A DNA stretch of 64,000 nucleotides from Flavobacterium hibernum (GTDB lineage Bacteria; Bacteroidota; Bacteroidia; Flavobacteriales; Flavobacteriaceae): positions 1 to 64,000 of the forward strand of contig NZ_JPRK01000005.1 of assembly GCF_000832125.1 (NCBI RefSeq), written 5' to 3'. Made by a program: the position numbers and the translations under genes. Within the stretch, counting starts at the first letter, position 1. Each line of letters begins with the position of its first letter. This document shows positions 8,749 through 18,812 of the stretch, in pieces. Below the pieces are notes generated by a model. It saw only the letters and a program-made list of their open reading frames with translations. It did not search any database and had not been told where the DNA came from.

Positions 8749-10551
8749 TTAGTGGTGTAAAACTTCTTCACCTTCTTTCATTGGTACATTTTGAGGAACA
8801 AAATCTACATCGTGATTTGGGTTACTGTAGTCATAAGGCCAACGGTACACATGAGGAATTTCTCCTGGCCAGTTACCGTGAATATGTTCTACTGGAGTAG
8901 TCCACTCTAATGTTGTAGATTTCCATGGATTCTGAGTCGCTTTCTTACCGTAGAAAATACTACTAAAGAAGTTGTACAAGAATACTAATTGGAACGCACC
9001 TCCTACAAGAGCAAATGTTGTAATTAAAACATTCACATTTTGTAAATCATCAAATAATGGGAAGTTTGTATTTGTATAATAACGTCTTGGTAAACCAGCT
9101 AATCCAATAAAGTGCATTGGGAAGAAAACTCCGTAAGCACAAACTGCTGTTACCCAAAAGTGAATATAACCTAAGTTTTTATTCAACATTCTTCCGTACA
9201 TTTTAGGGAACCAGTGGTAAATACCAGCAAACATTCCGTAAAGTGCAGAGATACCCATTACTAAGTGAAAGTGAGCAATTACAAAGTAAGTATCGTGAAC
9301 GTTAATATCTAAAGTACTATCTCCTAAAATAATTCCCGTTAAACCTCCAGTGATGAAAGTAGAAACCATTCCGATAGAGAATAACATTGCAGGGTTAAAT
9401 TGTAGGTTACCTTTCCATAAAGTTGTAATCCAGTTAAACGCTTTTACAGCAGACGGAATTGCAATCAACAAAGTAGTAAAGGTAAATACAGATCCTAAGA
9501 AAGGATTCATTCCTGAAATAAACATGTGGTGACCCCAAACAATTGTAGATAAAAATGCAATTGCAAGAACTGACATAATCATCGCTCTGTATCCGAAAAT
9601 TGGTTTACGAGAGTTCGTAGCCATAATTTCAGAAACAAGTCCCATTGCTGGCAAGATTACAATATATACCTCAGGGTGTCCTAAGAACCAGAATAAGTGT
9701 TCGAACAATACTGGAGAACCTCCTTGGTAATGTAAAACCTCTCCTGCAATATAAATATCAGATAAGAAAAATGAAGTACCAAAACTTCTATCAAAAATTA
9801 ATAATAAAGCAGCTGATAACAATACTGGGAATGAAATAACACCAATAATAGCTGTTACGAAAAATGTCCAGATTGTAAGTGGAAGCCTAGTCATAGACAT
9901 TCCTTTAGTTCTTAAATTGATAACAGTTACGATATAATTTAAAGATCCCATTAAAGAAGATGCAATAAATATTGCCATAGAAACTAACCATAAAGTCATA
10001 CCTGTTCCAGAACCTGGAATCGCTTGCGGTAAAGCACTTAATGGAGGATAAATTGTCCAACCTGCAGAAGCTGGTCCAGCTTCAACAAATAAAGAAGACA
10101 ACATAATCACAGCAGACAAGAAAAATAACCAGTATGAAATCATGTTCATGAATCCAGAAGCCATATCTCTTGCTCCAATTTGAAGCGGAATAAGTAAGTT
10201 ACTAAAGGTCCCACTTAAACCAGCCGTTAGTACAAAGAATACCATGATGGTACCGTGAATTGTAACTAAGGCCAAATAAATATCATTAGCCATTACACCA
10301 TCTGGTGCAAATTTATCTCCTAATAAAACATTAAAGATTTTGAAAGACTCTTCTGGCCATGCTAATTGCATTCTGAAAAGCAAAGACATTGCAATACCAA
10401 TAATTCCCATGATAATACCGGTAATTAAGTATTGCTTAGCAATCATTTTGTGATCAATACTAAAAATATATTTAGTAATGAACGTGTCTTTATGATGATG
10501 TTCGTGCTCGTGATCGTGTCCGTGATCGTGACCGTGCGCTTCTGCTGACAT
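8749..10551 (-). CDS. coxA: Cytochrome c oxidase subunit I (aa3 type)
   Basis: 600 residues, about 12 membrane helices. This is the haem-copper catalytic subunit that reduces oxygen and pumps protons in the inner membrane. The CuB/haem motifs are intact: GHPEVYIVILP (His-Tyr cross-link site), WGHHMFISG (two CuB histidines), and HDTYFVIAHFHLVMG (haem a and a3 ligands). The N-terminus has a histidine-rich tail (AHGHDHGHDHEHEHHHKD) before the first helix. It is the last gene of the act-cox operon, 31 bp after coxB. In Flavobacterium johnsoniae this oxidase forms a supercomplex with alternative complex III. Confidence 0.96.
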   Translation of the reverse strand: MSAEAHGHDHGHDHEHEHHHKDTFITKYIFSIDHKMIAKQYLITGIIMGIIGIAMSLLFRMQLAWPEESFKIFNVLLGDKFAPDGVMANDIYLALVTIHGTIMVFFVLTAGLSGTFSNLLIPLQIGARDMASGFMNMISYWLFFLSAVIMLSSLFVEAGPASAGWTIYPPLSALPQAIPGSGTGMTLWLVSMAIFIASSLMGSLNYIVTVINLRTKGMSMTRLPLTIWTFFVTAIIGVISFPVLLSAALLLIFDRSFGTSFFLSDIYIAGEVLHYQGGSPVLFEHLFWFLGHPEVYIVILPAMGLVSEIMATNSRKPIFGYRAMIMSVLAIAFLSTIVWGHHMFISGMNPFLGSVFTFTTLLIAIPSAVKAFNWITTLWKGNLQFNPAMLFSIGMVSTFITGGLTGIILGDSTLDINVHDTYFVIAHFHLVMGISALYGMFAGIYHWFPKMYGRMLNKNLGYIHFWVTAVCAYGVFFPMHFIGLAGLPRRYYTNTNFPLFDDLQNVNVLITTFALVGGAFQLVFLYNFFSSIFYGKKATQNPWKSTTLEWTTPVEHIHGNWPGEIPHVYRWPYDYSNPNHDVDFVPQNVPMKEGEEVLHH

Positions 10552-10582
10552 ATATGTGTACTTTAAATTTTCTTAATAAATA

Positions 10583-11767
10583 TTATTTCATAGCAACTTT
10601 AGCTACAACAGCTTTAACAGTATCAATTACCGCTTTAACAGTATCTTTAGCAGTACTGTCTGTAGTAGTTTTTGCTCCTTCAGCTGGTGCTTTAGCAGCT
10701 GCTGCCGCTTTAATATCCTGAGCTAAAGTAGTTTTTTCGCTTAACCATTTTTTATAATCTTCTGGAGTATCAACAACAACTTTCATTTGCATGTTGTAGT
10801 GAGAAGCTCCACAGATTTTATTACATAATAATAAATAATCAAATGTATAAGGATCTAAAGCTGTACCACCTTTAGCAACCAACTCAACGCTTTTCTCAGC
10901 TCTAAGTTTGTTGATGTTAGCAATTTTCTCCACCATAAATGGTAACTCTCTGTATTCAGAAGTTGTATAAGTTGGAATAAAAGCAAACTCAGTAACCATT
11001 CCTGGAACACAGTTCATTTGCGCTCTAAAGTGAGGCATGTAAGCTGAGTGCAATACGTCTTGAGAACGCATTTTAAAATGTACTTTTTTACCTTTTGGAA
11101 TATGCAACTCAGAAACTACAATATCATCCTGAGCATTAGGATCAGACATATCAACTCCTAAAGTATTTACACCTTCGATTAAACGTACATTAGCTTTTCC
11201 TAAAACATTATCTTGTCCAGCATATCTAGCTGTCCATTTAAATTGTTGTGCATATAATTCAATTTCGATTACATCTTCATCTTTATCCACAAACATAATG
11301 TTGTTCCAAGCATACAATCCATAAAGAATCAAACAAGCCAAAACTACAGATGGAATAATACTCCAAATTGCCTCTAATTTATTACTATCAGCAAAGAATA
11401 ACGCTTTTTTATCTTTATGACCTCTATTTTTAAAAGAGAACCAGTATAATAAACCTTGTGTAATAAACTGAACAACAAAAATTAAAACCCAAGTAATGTT
11501 CATCAAATTATCTACTAAAAGTCCGTGCTCTGAAGCAGGAGTATGAAGTGCTAAACCACCCCATTTTAGTAAACCGTAAATCGTAAATATATATATGAAT
11601 GCCAAGAAGCCAAACATAATATACCCTTGAATATTATTATCATTATCTGATGCAACTTGAGAATCGTCCGAAGAAGATCCCACTTGAGTAAGATCAAATA
11701 TCTTGGTCAATTGCCACAATGCAACTGCTAATAAAACTAAAACTATAATTACCAACAAACTTGTCAT
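10583..11767 (-). CDS. coxB: Cytochrome c oxidase subunit II
   Basis: 394 residues. The N-terminal hydrophobic segment (1-20) is followed by three further membrane segments up to about residue 155, then a periplasmic cupredoxin domain that carries the CuA centre. CuA ligands are visible as CNKICGASHYNMQM (Cys-x3-Cys-x3-His-x2-Met) with an upstream His in SAYMPHFRAQ. The C-terminal 45 residues are Ala/Lys/Thr-rich and probably disordered. No CxxCH motif is present, so it is not a caa3 fusion; the electron donor is likely a c-haem domain of alternative complex III. It lies 19 bp after the actF stop. Confidence 0.95.
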   Translation of the reverse strand: MTSLLVIIVLVLLAVALWQLTKIFDLTQVGSSSDDSQVASDNDNNIQGYIMFGFLAFIYIFTIYGLLKWGGLALHTPASEHGLLVDNLMNITWVLIFVVQFITQGLLYWFSFKNRGHKDKKALFFADSNKLEAIWSIIPSVVLACLILYGLYAWNNIMFVDKDEDVIEIELYAQQFKWTARYAGQDNVLGKANVRLIEGVNTLGVDMSDPNAQDDIVVSELHIPKGKKVHFKMRSQDVLHSAYMPHFRAQMNCVPGMVTEFAFIPTYTTSEYRELPFMVEKIANINKLRAEKSVELVAKGGTALDPYTFDYLLLCNKICGASHYNMQMKVVVDTPEDYKKWLSEKTTLAQDIKAAAAAKAPAEGAKTTTDSTAKDTVKAVIDTVKAVVAKVAMK

Positions 11768-11786
11768 CTGTTTACTTCTTTAAATA

Positions 11787-13181
11787 TTAATAATGAAAAT
11801 GTTTACTTTCTTCAATGAAAGGATTTCTTTTTGCTAACAGAGGAGCTTTTGTTAATGCAGTGAATACAACAAAAATAAACAACCCTAAGAAGAAAAGAAT
11901 AGATGCAATTTCAGAAACTCCAATAAACCATTTATCTCCAACTGTACCAGGCATAATCATATTAAAGAAATCAACATAGTGACCTAGTAAGATAACAACA
12001 CCGGCCATTACAATAACCCAGCTTAGACGTTTAAAGTCTGTATTGATTAATATTAATAATGGGAAAACAAAGTTCATAACTACAGCTCCAAAGAAAGGTA
12101 AGTTATATAATTGAATTCTTGTTACAAAATAAGTTACCTCTTCTGGAATGTTAGCATACCAAATCAACATAAATTGAGAGAACCATAAGTAAGTCCAGAA
12201 AATACTAATACCGAACATAAATTTAGCTAAATCATGAATATGACTTGTATTTACATACTCTAAGTATCCTTTAGATTTTAAATATACAGTAACTAATGCT
12301 ATAGTAGTAATACCGCTTACAAAGAAAGAAGCAAAAACATACCATCCGAATAATGTACTAAACCAGTGCGGATCAAATGACATAATCCAATCCCAAGACA
12401 TAATAGACTCAGACACAATAAAAAACACTAAAAATCCAGCAGATATTTTAAAGTTCTTTTTGTAATGTAAATCATCGTTAGCTTCGTCTTGTGCCAAACA
12501 GTTTTTTCTAGTATAGAAATTATATACGTTCCAACCAATTAAAAATATTGCAGCTCTAACAATCCAAAATGGAAAGTTTAAGTATCCAGCTTTACCAGCA
12601 ATAATTGCATCATAATTTGGGCTTTTTGGATCAGTAACTCCGTCACCTAACCATACAAAAATATGATTAAAATGTAATCCACAAAGAACCAAAATGATGA
12701 AGAAAATTACAGAACCCCAAGGCAAATAAGCCGTGATTCCCTGCATAACTCTAAATAAAACAGGAGACCATCCTGCCTGAGCCACATATTGAATAGCATA
12801 AAATGCTAAAACTCCCATAGAAAGCAGTAAAAAGAAAATACATGCAACATACAAAGCAGACCAAGGTTTGTTTTGTAATTGGTGTAAAACGTGTTCTAAA
12901 TGCTTTTCATGCTCATCAGCAGCACTAACTTTTGCATGCTCACCGCCTTTGTGTGACTCATGTGAAGCTTCAACAGCTTCATGATGTCCAGCTTCTTCAT
13001 GTGATGCCTCTGCTGCTACTTCATGCGCAGCACCATGAGATCCATGTTCATCTGAAGCTAGAATTTTCTCAACTTCTTGAATATCTTTAGGAGCAGTTAA
13101 AAAACCATATCCAATTCCTAATATACCAACGGCCATTAGGATGAAAGAAAAAGTTTTTAATTTACTTGAAAATGTATACAT
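11787..13181 (-). CDS. actF: Alternative complex III membrane subunit ActF
   Basis: 464 residues from the ATG at 13181 (MYTFSSKLK); an in-frame TTG at 13208 directly abuts the actE stop and is less likely. ActF is a membrane-embedded subunit homologous in fold to ActC/NrfD-type proteins. About ten hydrophobic helices are visible. After the first helix comes a periplasm- or cytoplasm-facing loop of about 60 residues loaded with histidines (HGSHGAAHE, HEEAGHHEA, HESHKGGEH), which looks metal-binding or simply acidic/histidine-rich disorder. It sits between actE and coxB in the expected order. Confidence 0.92.
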   Translation of the reverse strand: MYTFSSKLKTFSFILMAVGILGIGYGFLTAPKDIQEVEKILASDEHGSHGAAHEVAAEASHEEAGHHEAVEASHESHKGGEHAKVSAADEHEKHLEHVLHQLQNKPWSALYVACIFFLLLSMGVLAFYAIQYVAQAGWSPVLFRVMQGITAYLPWGSVIFFIILVLCGLHFNHIFVWLGDGVTDPKSPNYDAIIAGKAGYLNFPFWIVRAAIFLIGWNVYNFYTRKNCLAQDEANDDLHYKKNFKISAGFLVFFIVSESIMSWDWIMSFDPHWFSTLFGWYVFASFFVSGITTIALVTVYLKSKGYLEYVNTSHIHDLAKFMFGISIFWTYLWFSQFMLIWYANIPEEVTYFVTRIQLYNLPFFGAVVMNFVFPLLILINTDFKRLSWVIVMAGVVILLGHYVDFFNMIMPGTVGDKWFIGVSEIASILFFLGLFIFVVFTALTKAPLLAKRNPFIEESKHFHY

Positions 13182-13208
13182 ATCTATTACGATCAGTTTG
13201 TTCAACAA

Positions 13209-13754
13209 TTATAATTGGCTTCTTAGTTTTAGAACATAGTCAGCAACTAACCAACGTTCGTGGGCACTTAATTGATTTGCATGTGAACCCATTGCATTTA
13301 AACCATAAGTTTCAACGTGAAAGATACTTCCTTCAGTGATTTCTCTGTCTTTATAGCTAGGTACTCCAAGAAATTTTTCTCTTTCAACCAATTTACCTTT
13401 ACCGTTTCCAGTTGCACCATGACAACTGATACAGTAAATTTCGAAAAGTTCTTTTCCTTTACCAGAATTTCTTTCAATAGAATCTAAAGGAGATTTTAAA
13501 TTAGCTTTAGCCAATTCATAACCTGCAGTTGAATTCTCATATTCATAAGGTTCAAAACCTCTATTAATACTTCCTTCTGCAGGAAGCTGTCCTTCTTTTC
13601 CACCTTTAAATATTTTCGCCTCTGAATATGGCTCATATGCCAAAGACTCATACATATTAGGAAAATACTGATAGTTTGGTGCCGAATTATTGTGGCAAGA
13701 TGAAACTAAAATAGTTATACCAACTAAAAGTGTTATTTTATATATCCTTTTCAT
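13209..13754 (-). CDS. actE: Alternative complex III monohaem cytochrome c subunit ActE (lipoprotein)
   Basis: 181 residues. A lipoprotein signal peptide ends in the lipobox LVSSC, so the protein is likely membrane-anchored through a lipid on Cys20. The c-haem motif CISCH lies near residue 107 and a Met axial ligand candidate is in LNAMGSHANQ. In the complex it carries electrons out of the ActA haem chain. It is 8 bp after actD and just before actF, in the standard gene order. Confidence 0.94.
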   Translation of the reverse strand: MKRIYKITLLVGITILVSSCHNNSAPNYQYFPNMYESLAYEPYSEAKIFKGGKEGQLPAEGSINRGFEPYEYENSTAGYELAKANLKSPLDSIERNSGKGKELFEIYCISCHGATGNGKGKLVEREKFLGVPSYKDREITEGSIFHVETYGLNAMGSHANQLSAHERWLVADYVLKLRSQL

Positions 13755-13762
13755 AGCTACAA

Positions 13763-14287
13763 TTAATTCTTTTCAATTACTTTAACTTCCACAGCACCTG
13801 TTCCTTCGAAAAAAGAAACCAATTCTGCTTCATTATCATTTACAGCAACTTCCATTAAAAAATGGTCATCTGTTGTTCTTACATCAGGATTTTCAGCTTC
13901 TTTAAATGGCCATAATCTACTTCTCATATAAAAAGTAATAACCATTAAGTGAGCAGCAAAAAATACTGTCATCTCAAACATAATAGGCACAAATGCAGGC
14001 ATATTTTGAATGAAACTAAAACTTGGTTTTCCACCAATATCTTGTGGCCAATCATGAATCATGATATAACTCATCATGGTTGTAGCAACAGAAATACCAA
14101 CACATCCATATAAAAATGCACAAATTGCTAATCTTGTTGGTGCTAAACCCATAGCTTTATCCAATCCGTGAACTGGGAATGGAGTAAAAACTTCTTCAAT
14201 ATGATGATGAGCAGCTCTGGTTTTCTTTACTGCATCCATCAAAATATCATCGTCATTATAAATGGCGTATATTACTTTATTACTCAT
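13763..14287 (-). CDS. actD: Alternative complex III subunit ActD (DUF3341)
   Basis: 174 residues with two membrane helices (about residues 57-80 and 97-120) and a soluble N-terminal domain. The N-terminus (IYAIYNDDDILMDAVKKTR) and the overall plan match the DUF3341 family, a subunit of alternative complex III without cofactors. Its start overlaps the actC stop by 8 bp, indicating coupled translation. Confidence 0.93.
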   Translation of the reverse strand: MSNKVIYAIYNDDDILMDAVKKTRAAHHHIEEVFTPFPVHGLDKAMGLAPTRLAICAFLYGCVGISVATTMMSYIMIHDWPQDIGGKPSFSFIQNMPAFVPIMFEMTVFFAAHLMVITFYMRSRLWPFKEAENPDVRTTDDHFLMEVAVNDNEAELVSFFEGTGAVEVKVIEKN

Positions 14288-15680
14288 GATGTGAATCTTT
14301 ATTTGCTCTTTCTCTAATGTAATTATCTCCTGTTCCTTTCAAAATTGTTTTAACCTCTGCCTGAGCAATTACAGGGAATGTTCTTGAGTATAATAAAAAC
14401 AATACGAAGAAGAAACCAATTGTTCCGATGAAAATTCCAATATCAACAAATGTTGGTGAAAACATTGTCCAAGAAGATGGAAGGTAATCTCTATGTAAAG
14501 AAGTAACAATAATTACGAATCTTTCAAACCACATTCCGATGTTTACAACAATCGAAATAATAAATGAAAACATGATACTTGTTCTTAATTTTTTAAACCA
14601 CATAAATTGTGGAGAGAAAACGTTACAAGTCATCATTGACCAATATGCCCACCAGTAAGGTCCAGTAGCTCTATTTAAGAATGCATATTGCTCATACTCT
14701 ACTCCTGAATACCAAGCTACGAATAACTCAGTGATATATGCCACTCCAACGATAGAACCTGTAATCATAATTACAATGTTCATTAACTCTATATGTTGTA
14801 GTGTGATATACGCTTCAAGGTTAGAAACTTTTCTCATAACGATCAACAAGGTATTTACCATTGCAAATCCTGAGAATACCGCTCCAGCAACGAAGTATGG
14901 AGGGAAGATTGTTGTATGCCATCCAGGAATTACAGAAGTAGCAAAGTCCATCGATACAATCGTGTGTACAGAAAGTACAAGAGGAGTAGCTAAACCAGCT
15001 AATACTAATGATACTTCTTCAAAACGCTGCCAATCTTTTGCTCTACCGCTCCATCCAAAACTTAGGATAGAATAAACTCTCTTAGTAAAAGGAGTAACCG
15101 CTCTATCACGTAGCATAGCGAAATCAGGTAATAAACCAGTCCACCAGAAAACTAATGATACTGAAAGATAAGTTGAAATCGCGAACACGTCCCATAGCAA
15201 TGGTGAGTTAAAGTTTACCCATAAAGATCCAAATTGATTTGGAATAGGTAAAACCCAGTATGCTAACCATGGACGCCCCATGTGAATAATTGGAAATAAA
15301 CCTGCTTGAACTACTGAGAAAATAGTCATTGCTTCCGCAGAACGGTTAATAGCCATTCTCCAACGTTGACGGAAAAGTAATAATACCGCAGAAATTAATG
15401 TTCCAGCGTGACCAATACCAACCCACCAAACGAAGTTCGTGATATCCCAAGCCCAACCAACTGTTTTATTTAATCCCCATGTTCCGATACCGGTAGATAC
15501 GGTGTAAATTATACAACCTAACCCCCAAAGGAAGGCTATTAATGCGATTGAAAATACAATCCACCAATGTTTGTTTGCAGGACCTTCAACAGGTGCAGCT
15601 ACATCTACAGTTACATCGTGATAAGATTTATCACCTATAACTAAAGGTTTTCTAATGGGTGCTTCGTAGTGAGACGACAT
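14280..15680 (-). CDS. actC: Alternative complex III quinol-binding membrane subunit ActC (NrfD-like)
   Basis: 466 residues with about ten membrane helices; NrfD/PsrC polysulfide reductase-like family. In alternative complex III this subunit carries the menaquinol oxidation site near ActB. Family-like stretches include WWVGIGHAGTLISAVLLLFR and AITLQHIELMN-type conserved helices. It lies 34 bp after actB and overlaps actD. Confidence rests on the size, hydrophobicity pattern and unmistakable operon order. Confidence 0.94.
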   Translation of the reverse strand: MSSHYEAPIRKPLVIGDKSYHDVTVDVAAPVEGPANKHWWIVFSIALIAFLWGLGCIIYTVSTGIGTWGLNKTVGWAWDITNFVWWVGIGHAGTLISAVLLLFRQRWRMAINRSAEAMTIFSVVQAGLFPIIHMGRPWLAYWVLPIPNQFGSLWVNFNSPLLWDVFAISTYLSVSLVFWWTGLLPDFAMLRDRAVTPFTKRVYSILSFGWSGRAKDWQRFEEVSLVLAGLATPLVLSVHTIVSMDFATSVIPGWHTTIFPPYFVAGAVFSGFAMVNTLLIVMRKVSNLEAYITLQHIELMNIVIMITGSIVGVAYITELFVAWYSGVEYEQYAFLNRATGPYWWAYWSMMTCNVFSPQFMWFKKLRTSIMFSFIISIVVNIGMWFERFVIIVTSLHRDYLPSSWTMFSPTFVDIGIFIGTIGFFFVLFLLYSRTFPVIAQAEVKTILKGTGDNYIRERANKDSHHE

Positions 15681-15714
15681 AATCCTTTATATGTTTCTTA
15701 ATTAATAATTTATT

Positions 15715-18700
15715 CTAAGTATTTCTAACTTTAACGTGGTAAACCACATTAGGTTTTGTTCCTACATGCTCTAATAAGTGGTATGATCTATCATCAGCAG
15801 CTAATTTAGCAACTTTACTTTCAGCATCATTAACATCACCAAATATCATTGCTCCAGAAGAACAAGCATTTGAACAAGCTGTCTGGAATTCACCATCAGC
15901 AACCGGACGACCTTCATTTTTAGCTTTAAGCTTAGTCGCCTGTGTCATTTGAATACACATAGAACATTTTTCCATAACTCCACGAGAACGAACGTTTACG
16001 TCTGGGTTTAATACCATACGACCTAAATCATCATTCATGTGGTAATCGAATTCACTGTTTTTGTTGTACAAGAACCAGTTAAAACGACGCACTTTATACG
16101 GACAGTTGTTTGCACAGTAACGCGTACCAACACATCTGTTGTATGCCATGTGGTTTTGACCTTCACGACCGTGAGATGTTGCAGCAACAGGACAAACAGT
16201 TTCACATGGTGCGTGATTACAGTGTTGACACATTACCGGTTGGAAAGAAACTTGAGGATTATCTCCTGGTTTTTCCATTTCGTTAAATGTAGACAATGAG
16301 CTAGATAAACCAGCTATATTTTCTTTTCTTTCATTATCTCCTTCAAAAGTACTCTCAGAAGAATAATATCTATCAATACGCAACCAGTGCATATCACGAC
16401 TTCTTCTTACCTCTGCTTTACCTACAACAGGAACGTTGTTTTCAGCGTGACAAGCAATAACACATGCTCCACAACCAGTACAAGCGTTTAAGTCAATAGA
16501 AAGGTTAAAGTGATGTCCTGTAGAACGATCAAATGATTCCCATAAATCGACAGTTGTAGCTTTTACTTCTTCGTGATCTAAAGATACCATTGGTTGTTCG
16601 TTCCAATGTTCTGGATCTTCAGAATTAAAAGTATGAAGAGAAGTTTCTTTAATAATATCTCCTCTACCCATTAATGTTTTCTGTCCTTGAACACAAGCGA
16701 ACTCGTGAACACCATTTGCTTTCGCGATAGTAACAGATTGAACACTATTGAAGTTTTTATATAAAGTGTAAGCATTTAAACCTACAACCATTTCTTCTTT
16801 CAAAGCAGCCTTACGACCATAACCTAATGCCAAACCAACCGTTCCAACAGCTTGTCCTGGTTGAACAATTACTGGTACGTTTTCTAGTTTTAAACCATCA
16901 GCAGTTGTAATTGTAGCATAACTTCCGTTTAAACCTCCGTTTGCAACAATTTCATTTGTTAAGTTATATTTTTTAGCATCAGCATTCGAAACCGTAACGT
17001 AGTTATCCCAAGAAACTCTTGTAATTGGATCTGGAAATTCTTGCAACCAAGGATTGTTTGCTTGTTGTCCGTCACCTAAACCTGTCTTAGTATACAATAC
17101 TAATTCAAACTCTCCACTTGATTTTGATTTAGCAACAGCGTTTGCAGCAGCACTATAATCAGCAGATCCAGCAGATAGAGCAGATGAACCAATTACAAAG
17201 ACACCATCATGTAAAACTTTATTCCAAGAAGAGCCTGCGATTACTGAAGCTGAATTAGCTTTAATGTAATCATAGAAATTCCCAGGAGTTCCATTTAAGG
17301 ACAATAAAACATCTTGAAATTGTTTTGTATTAAAGATAGGACGAATAGTTGGCTGAGTTAAACTATAAGTTCCTTTGGTAATCACAACATCTCCCCAAGC
17401 CTCTAAATAATGAGGAGCCGGAGCAGCAATTGTAGTTACAGATGCAGTCTCATCCTCTTTTAAAGAGAAAGAAACTGATGTTTTTACCTTTTTCAATCCA
17501 GATACAAAAGAAGCAGAATCTGCTAATGTGTAAACTGGATTAATTCCACTCATTATTAAAGTATGAACACTTCCAGCGTTCATATCTTTTACCAATTGAG
17601 ATACAACCGCGTTAGATCCTTTTCTAATTTGTCTTGTACCTGCAGTACTAAAAGCTTCACTCGCCAATACTTGATTGATCGCTAAAACTAATAATTGAGC
17701 ATTTTTATCTTCAAGTCCTGAAACTAATACTCCTTTAGCACCAGCAAGTTTTAACTGTTGAGCAGCTTTCACTACTTCTGGTTTAAACTTAGCATCTAAA
17801 GAATTAGAAACAGAAGACCCAGTAATTATATTATAAATCTCTACTAAAGCTTGATTTTGATTTGCAGTATTCATAGGAATACGCTTGTCAGCCGCAGCTC
17901 CAGACAAAGTCATATTTGATTCTAGCTGAAAATGACGAGACATTTTTTTAGCTCCAGTAGGTCCCGCAGGAATTCTACCTTGCGCATAACCTGCATCATA
18001 TCCTCCACCTTGCCAGTCTCCTAAGAAATCAGCACCAACAGAAACGATTAATGCGGCTTTTGAAAAATCATAATCAACTAAAGCTCTTTCTCCATAAACA
18101 GTTTCAAAAGCATCTAAAGCCTCAGATGAAGAAACTGCATCATAAACAACATGCTTAGCATTTGGATTTTTAGCAATAAATTCGCTAATTAATTTTTCAG
18201 TAGATGGACTTGCCAAAGTATTAGTCAACAATACTACTTGTCCACCTTTTGCTTTTGCATCAGCAATACTTGACTTAAGTTTCAAATCAACAGCAGACCA
18301 GCTACTATTTTTTCCATCCAACTTAGGCTCTTTCAAACGCATGCTATCATATAAAGATAAGATAGATGCATGAATTCTTGCATTGGCTGAAAACTTAGCT
18401 CCAGAAATAGTATTGTTATCAATTTTAATTGGACGCCCCTCACGAGTTTTTACCAATAAGTTAGCAAAATCAAAACCATCAAAAACAGTAGTTGCATAAT
18501 AATCTGCAACACCAGGAATGATCTGTTCTGGTTGTAAAACGTAAGGTATAGACTTGTGAACAGGACCTTCGCAAGCAGCAAGTGTAACAGCTGCTGTACT
18601 AAACCCTACGTACTTTAAAAAGTCACGACGTGAAGTTCCAGATGTCGCTAAAGCATCTGCATTCCCTAAGAATTCTTCTGTAGGAATCTCTTCAACAAAT

Positions 18701-18780
18701 TCGTTATTTCTAAGCGCCTCAACAATAGAACTATTTTCTAGTTCTTCAACACTTTTCCAGTATTTTTTGTTTGATGACAT
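15715..18780 (-). CDS. actB: Alternative complex III iron-sulfur subunit ActB (MopB-like plus ferredoxin domains)
   Basis: 1021 residues. Residues 1-45 are the conserved extension that precedes an internal Tat signal: twin arginines in SRRDFLKYVGF are at 51-52 and a hydrophobic stretch ends at Cys70, a possible lipobox. About residues 80-700 resemble a molybdopterin oxidoreductase large subunit but lack a cofactor ligand, as expected for ActB. The C-terminal part binds iron-sulfur clusters: CTGCGACVIACH, CQHCNHAPCETVCP, CVGTRYCANNCP and CSMCIQM...CSNAC. It relays electrons in the periplasm-side arm of the complex. It follows actA by 32 bp. Confidence 0.96.
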   Translation of the reverse strand: MSSNKKYWKSVEELENSSIVEALRNNEFVEEIPTEEFLGNADALATSGTSRRDFLKYVGFSTAAVTLAACEGPVHKSIPYVLQPEQIIPGVADYYATTVFDGFDFANLLVKTREGRPIKIDNNTISGAKFSANARIHASILSLYDSMRLKEPKLDGKNSSWSAVDLKLKSSIADAKAKGGQVVLLTNTLASPSTEKLISEFIAKNPNAKHVVYDAVSSSEALDAFETVYGERALVDYDFSKAALIVSVGADFLGDWQGGGYDAGYAQGRIPAGPTGAKKMSRHFQLESNMTLSGAAADKRIPMNTANQNQALVEIYNIITGSSVSNSLDAKFKPEVVKAAQQLKLAGAKGVLVSGLEDKNAQLLVLAINQVLASEAFSTAGTRQIRKGSNAVVSQLVKDMNAGSVHTLIMSGINPVYTLADSASFVSGLKKVKTSVSFSLKEDETASVTTIAAPAPHYLEAWGDVVITKGTYSLTQPTIRPIFNTKQFQDVLLSLNGTPGNFYDYIKANSASVIAGSSWNKVLHDGVFVIGSSALSAGSADYSAAANAVAKSKSSGEFELVLYTKTGLGDGQQANNPWLQEFPDPITRVSWDNYVTVSNADAKKYNLTNEIVANGGLNGSYATITTADGLKLENVPVIVQPGQAVGTVGLALGYGRKAALKEEMVVGLNAYTLYKNFNSVQSVTIAKANGVHEFACVQGQKTLMGRGDIIKETSLHTFNSEDPEHWNEQPMVSLDHEEVKATTVDLWESFDRSTGHHFNLSIDLNACTGCGACVIACHAENNVPVVGKAEVRRSRDMHWLRIDRYYSSESTFEGDNERKENIAGLSSSLSTFNEMEKPGDNPQVSFQPVMCQHCNHAPCETVCPVAATSHGREGQNHMAYNRCVGTRYCANNCPYKVRRFNWFLYNKNSEFDYHMNDDLGRMVLNPDVNVRSRGVMEKCSMCIQMTQATKLKAKNEGRPVADGEFQTACSNACSSGAMIFGDVNDAESKVAKLAADDRSYHLLEHVGTKPNVVYHVKVRNT

Positions 18781-18812
18781 TGTATATAAATATTAAAATC
18801 TTAATAATTCGA

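Noticed and set aside
13182..13208. TTG start of ActF at 13208
   Set aside because: Abuts the actE stop with no room for initiation signals; ATG 13181 gives the family-like N-terminus MYTFSSK.
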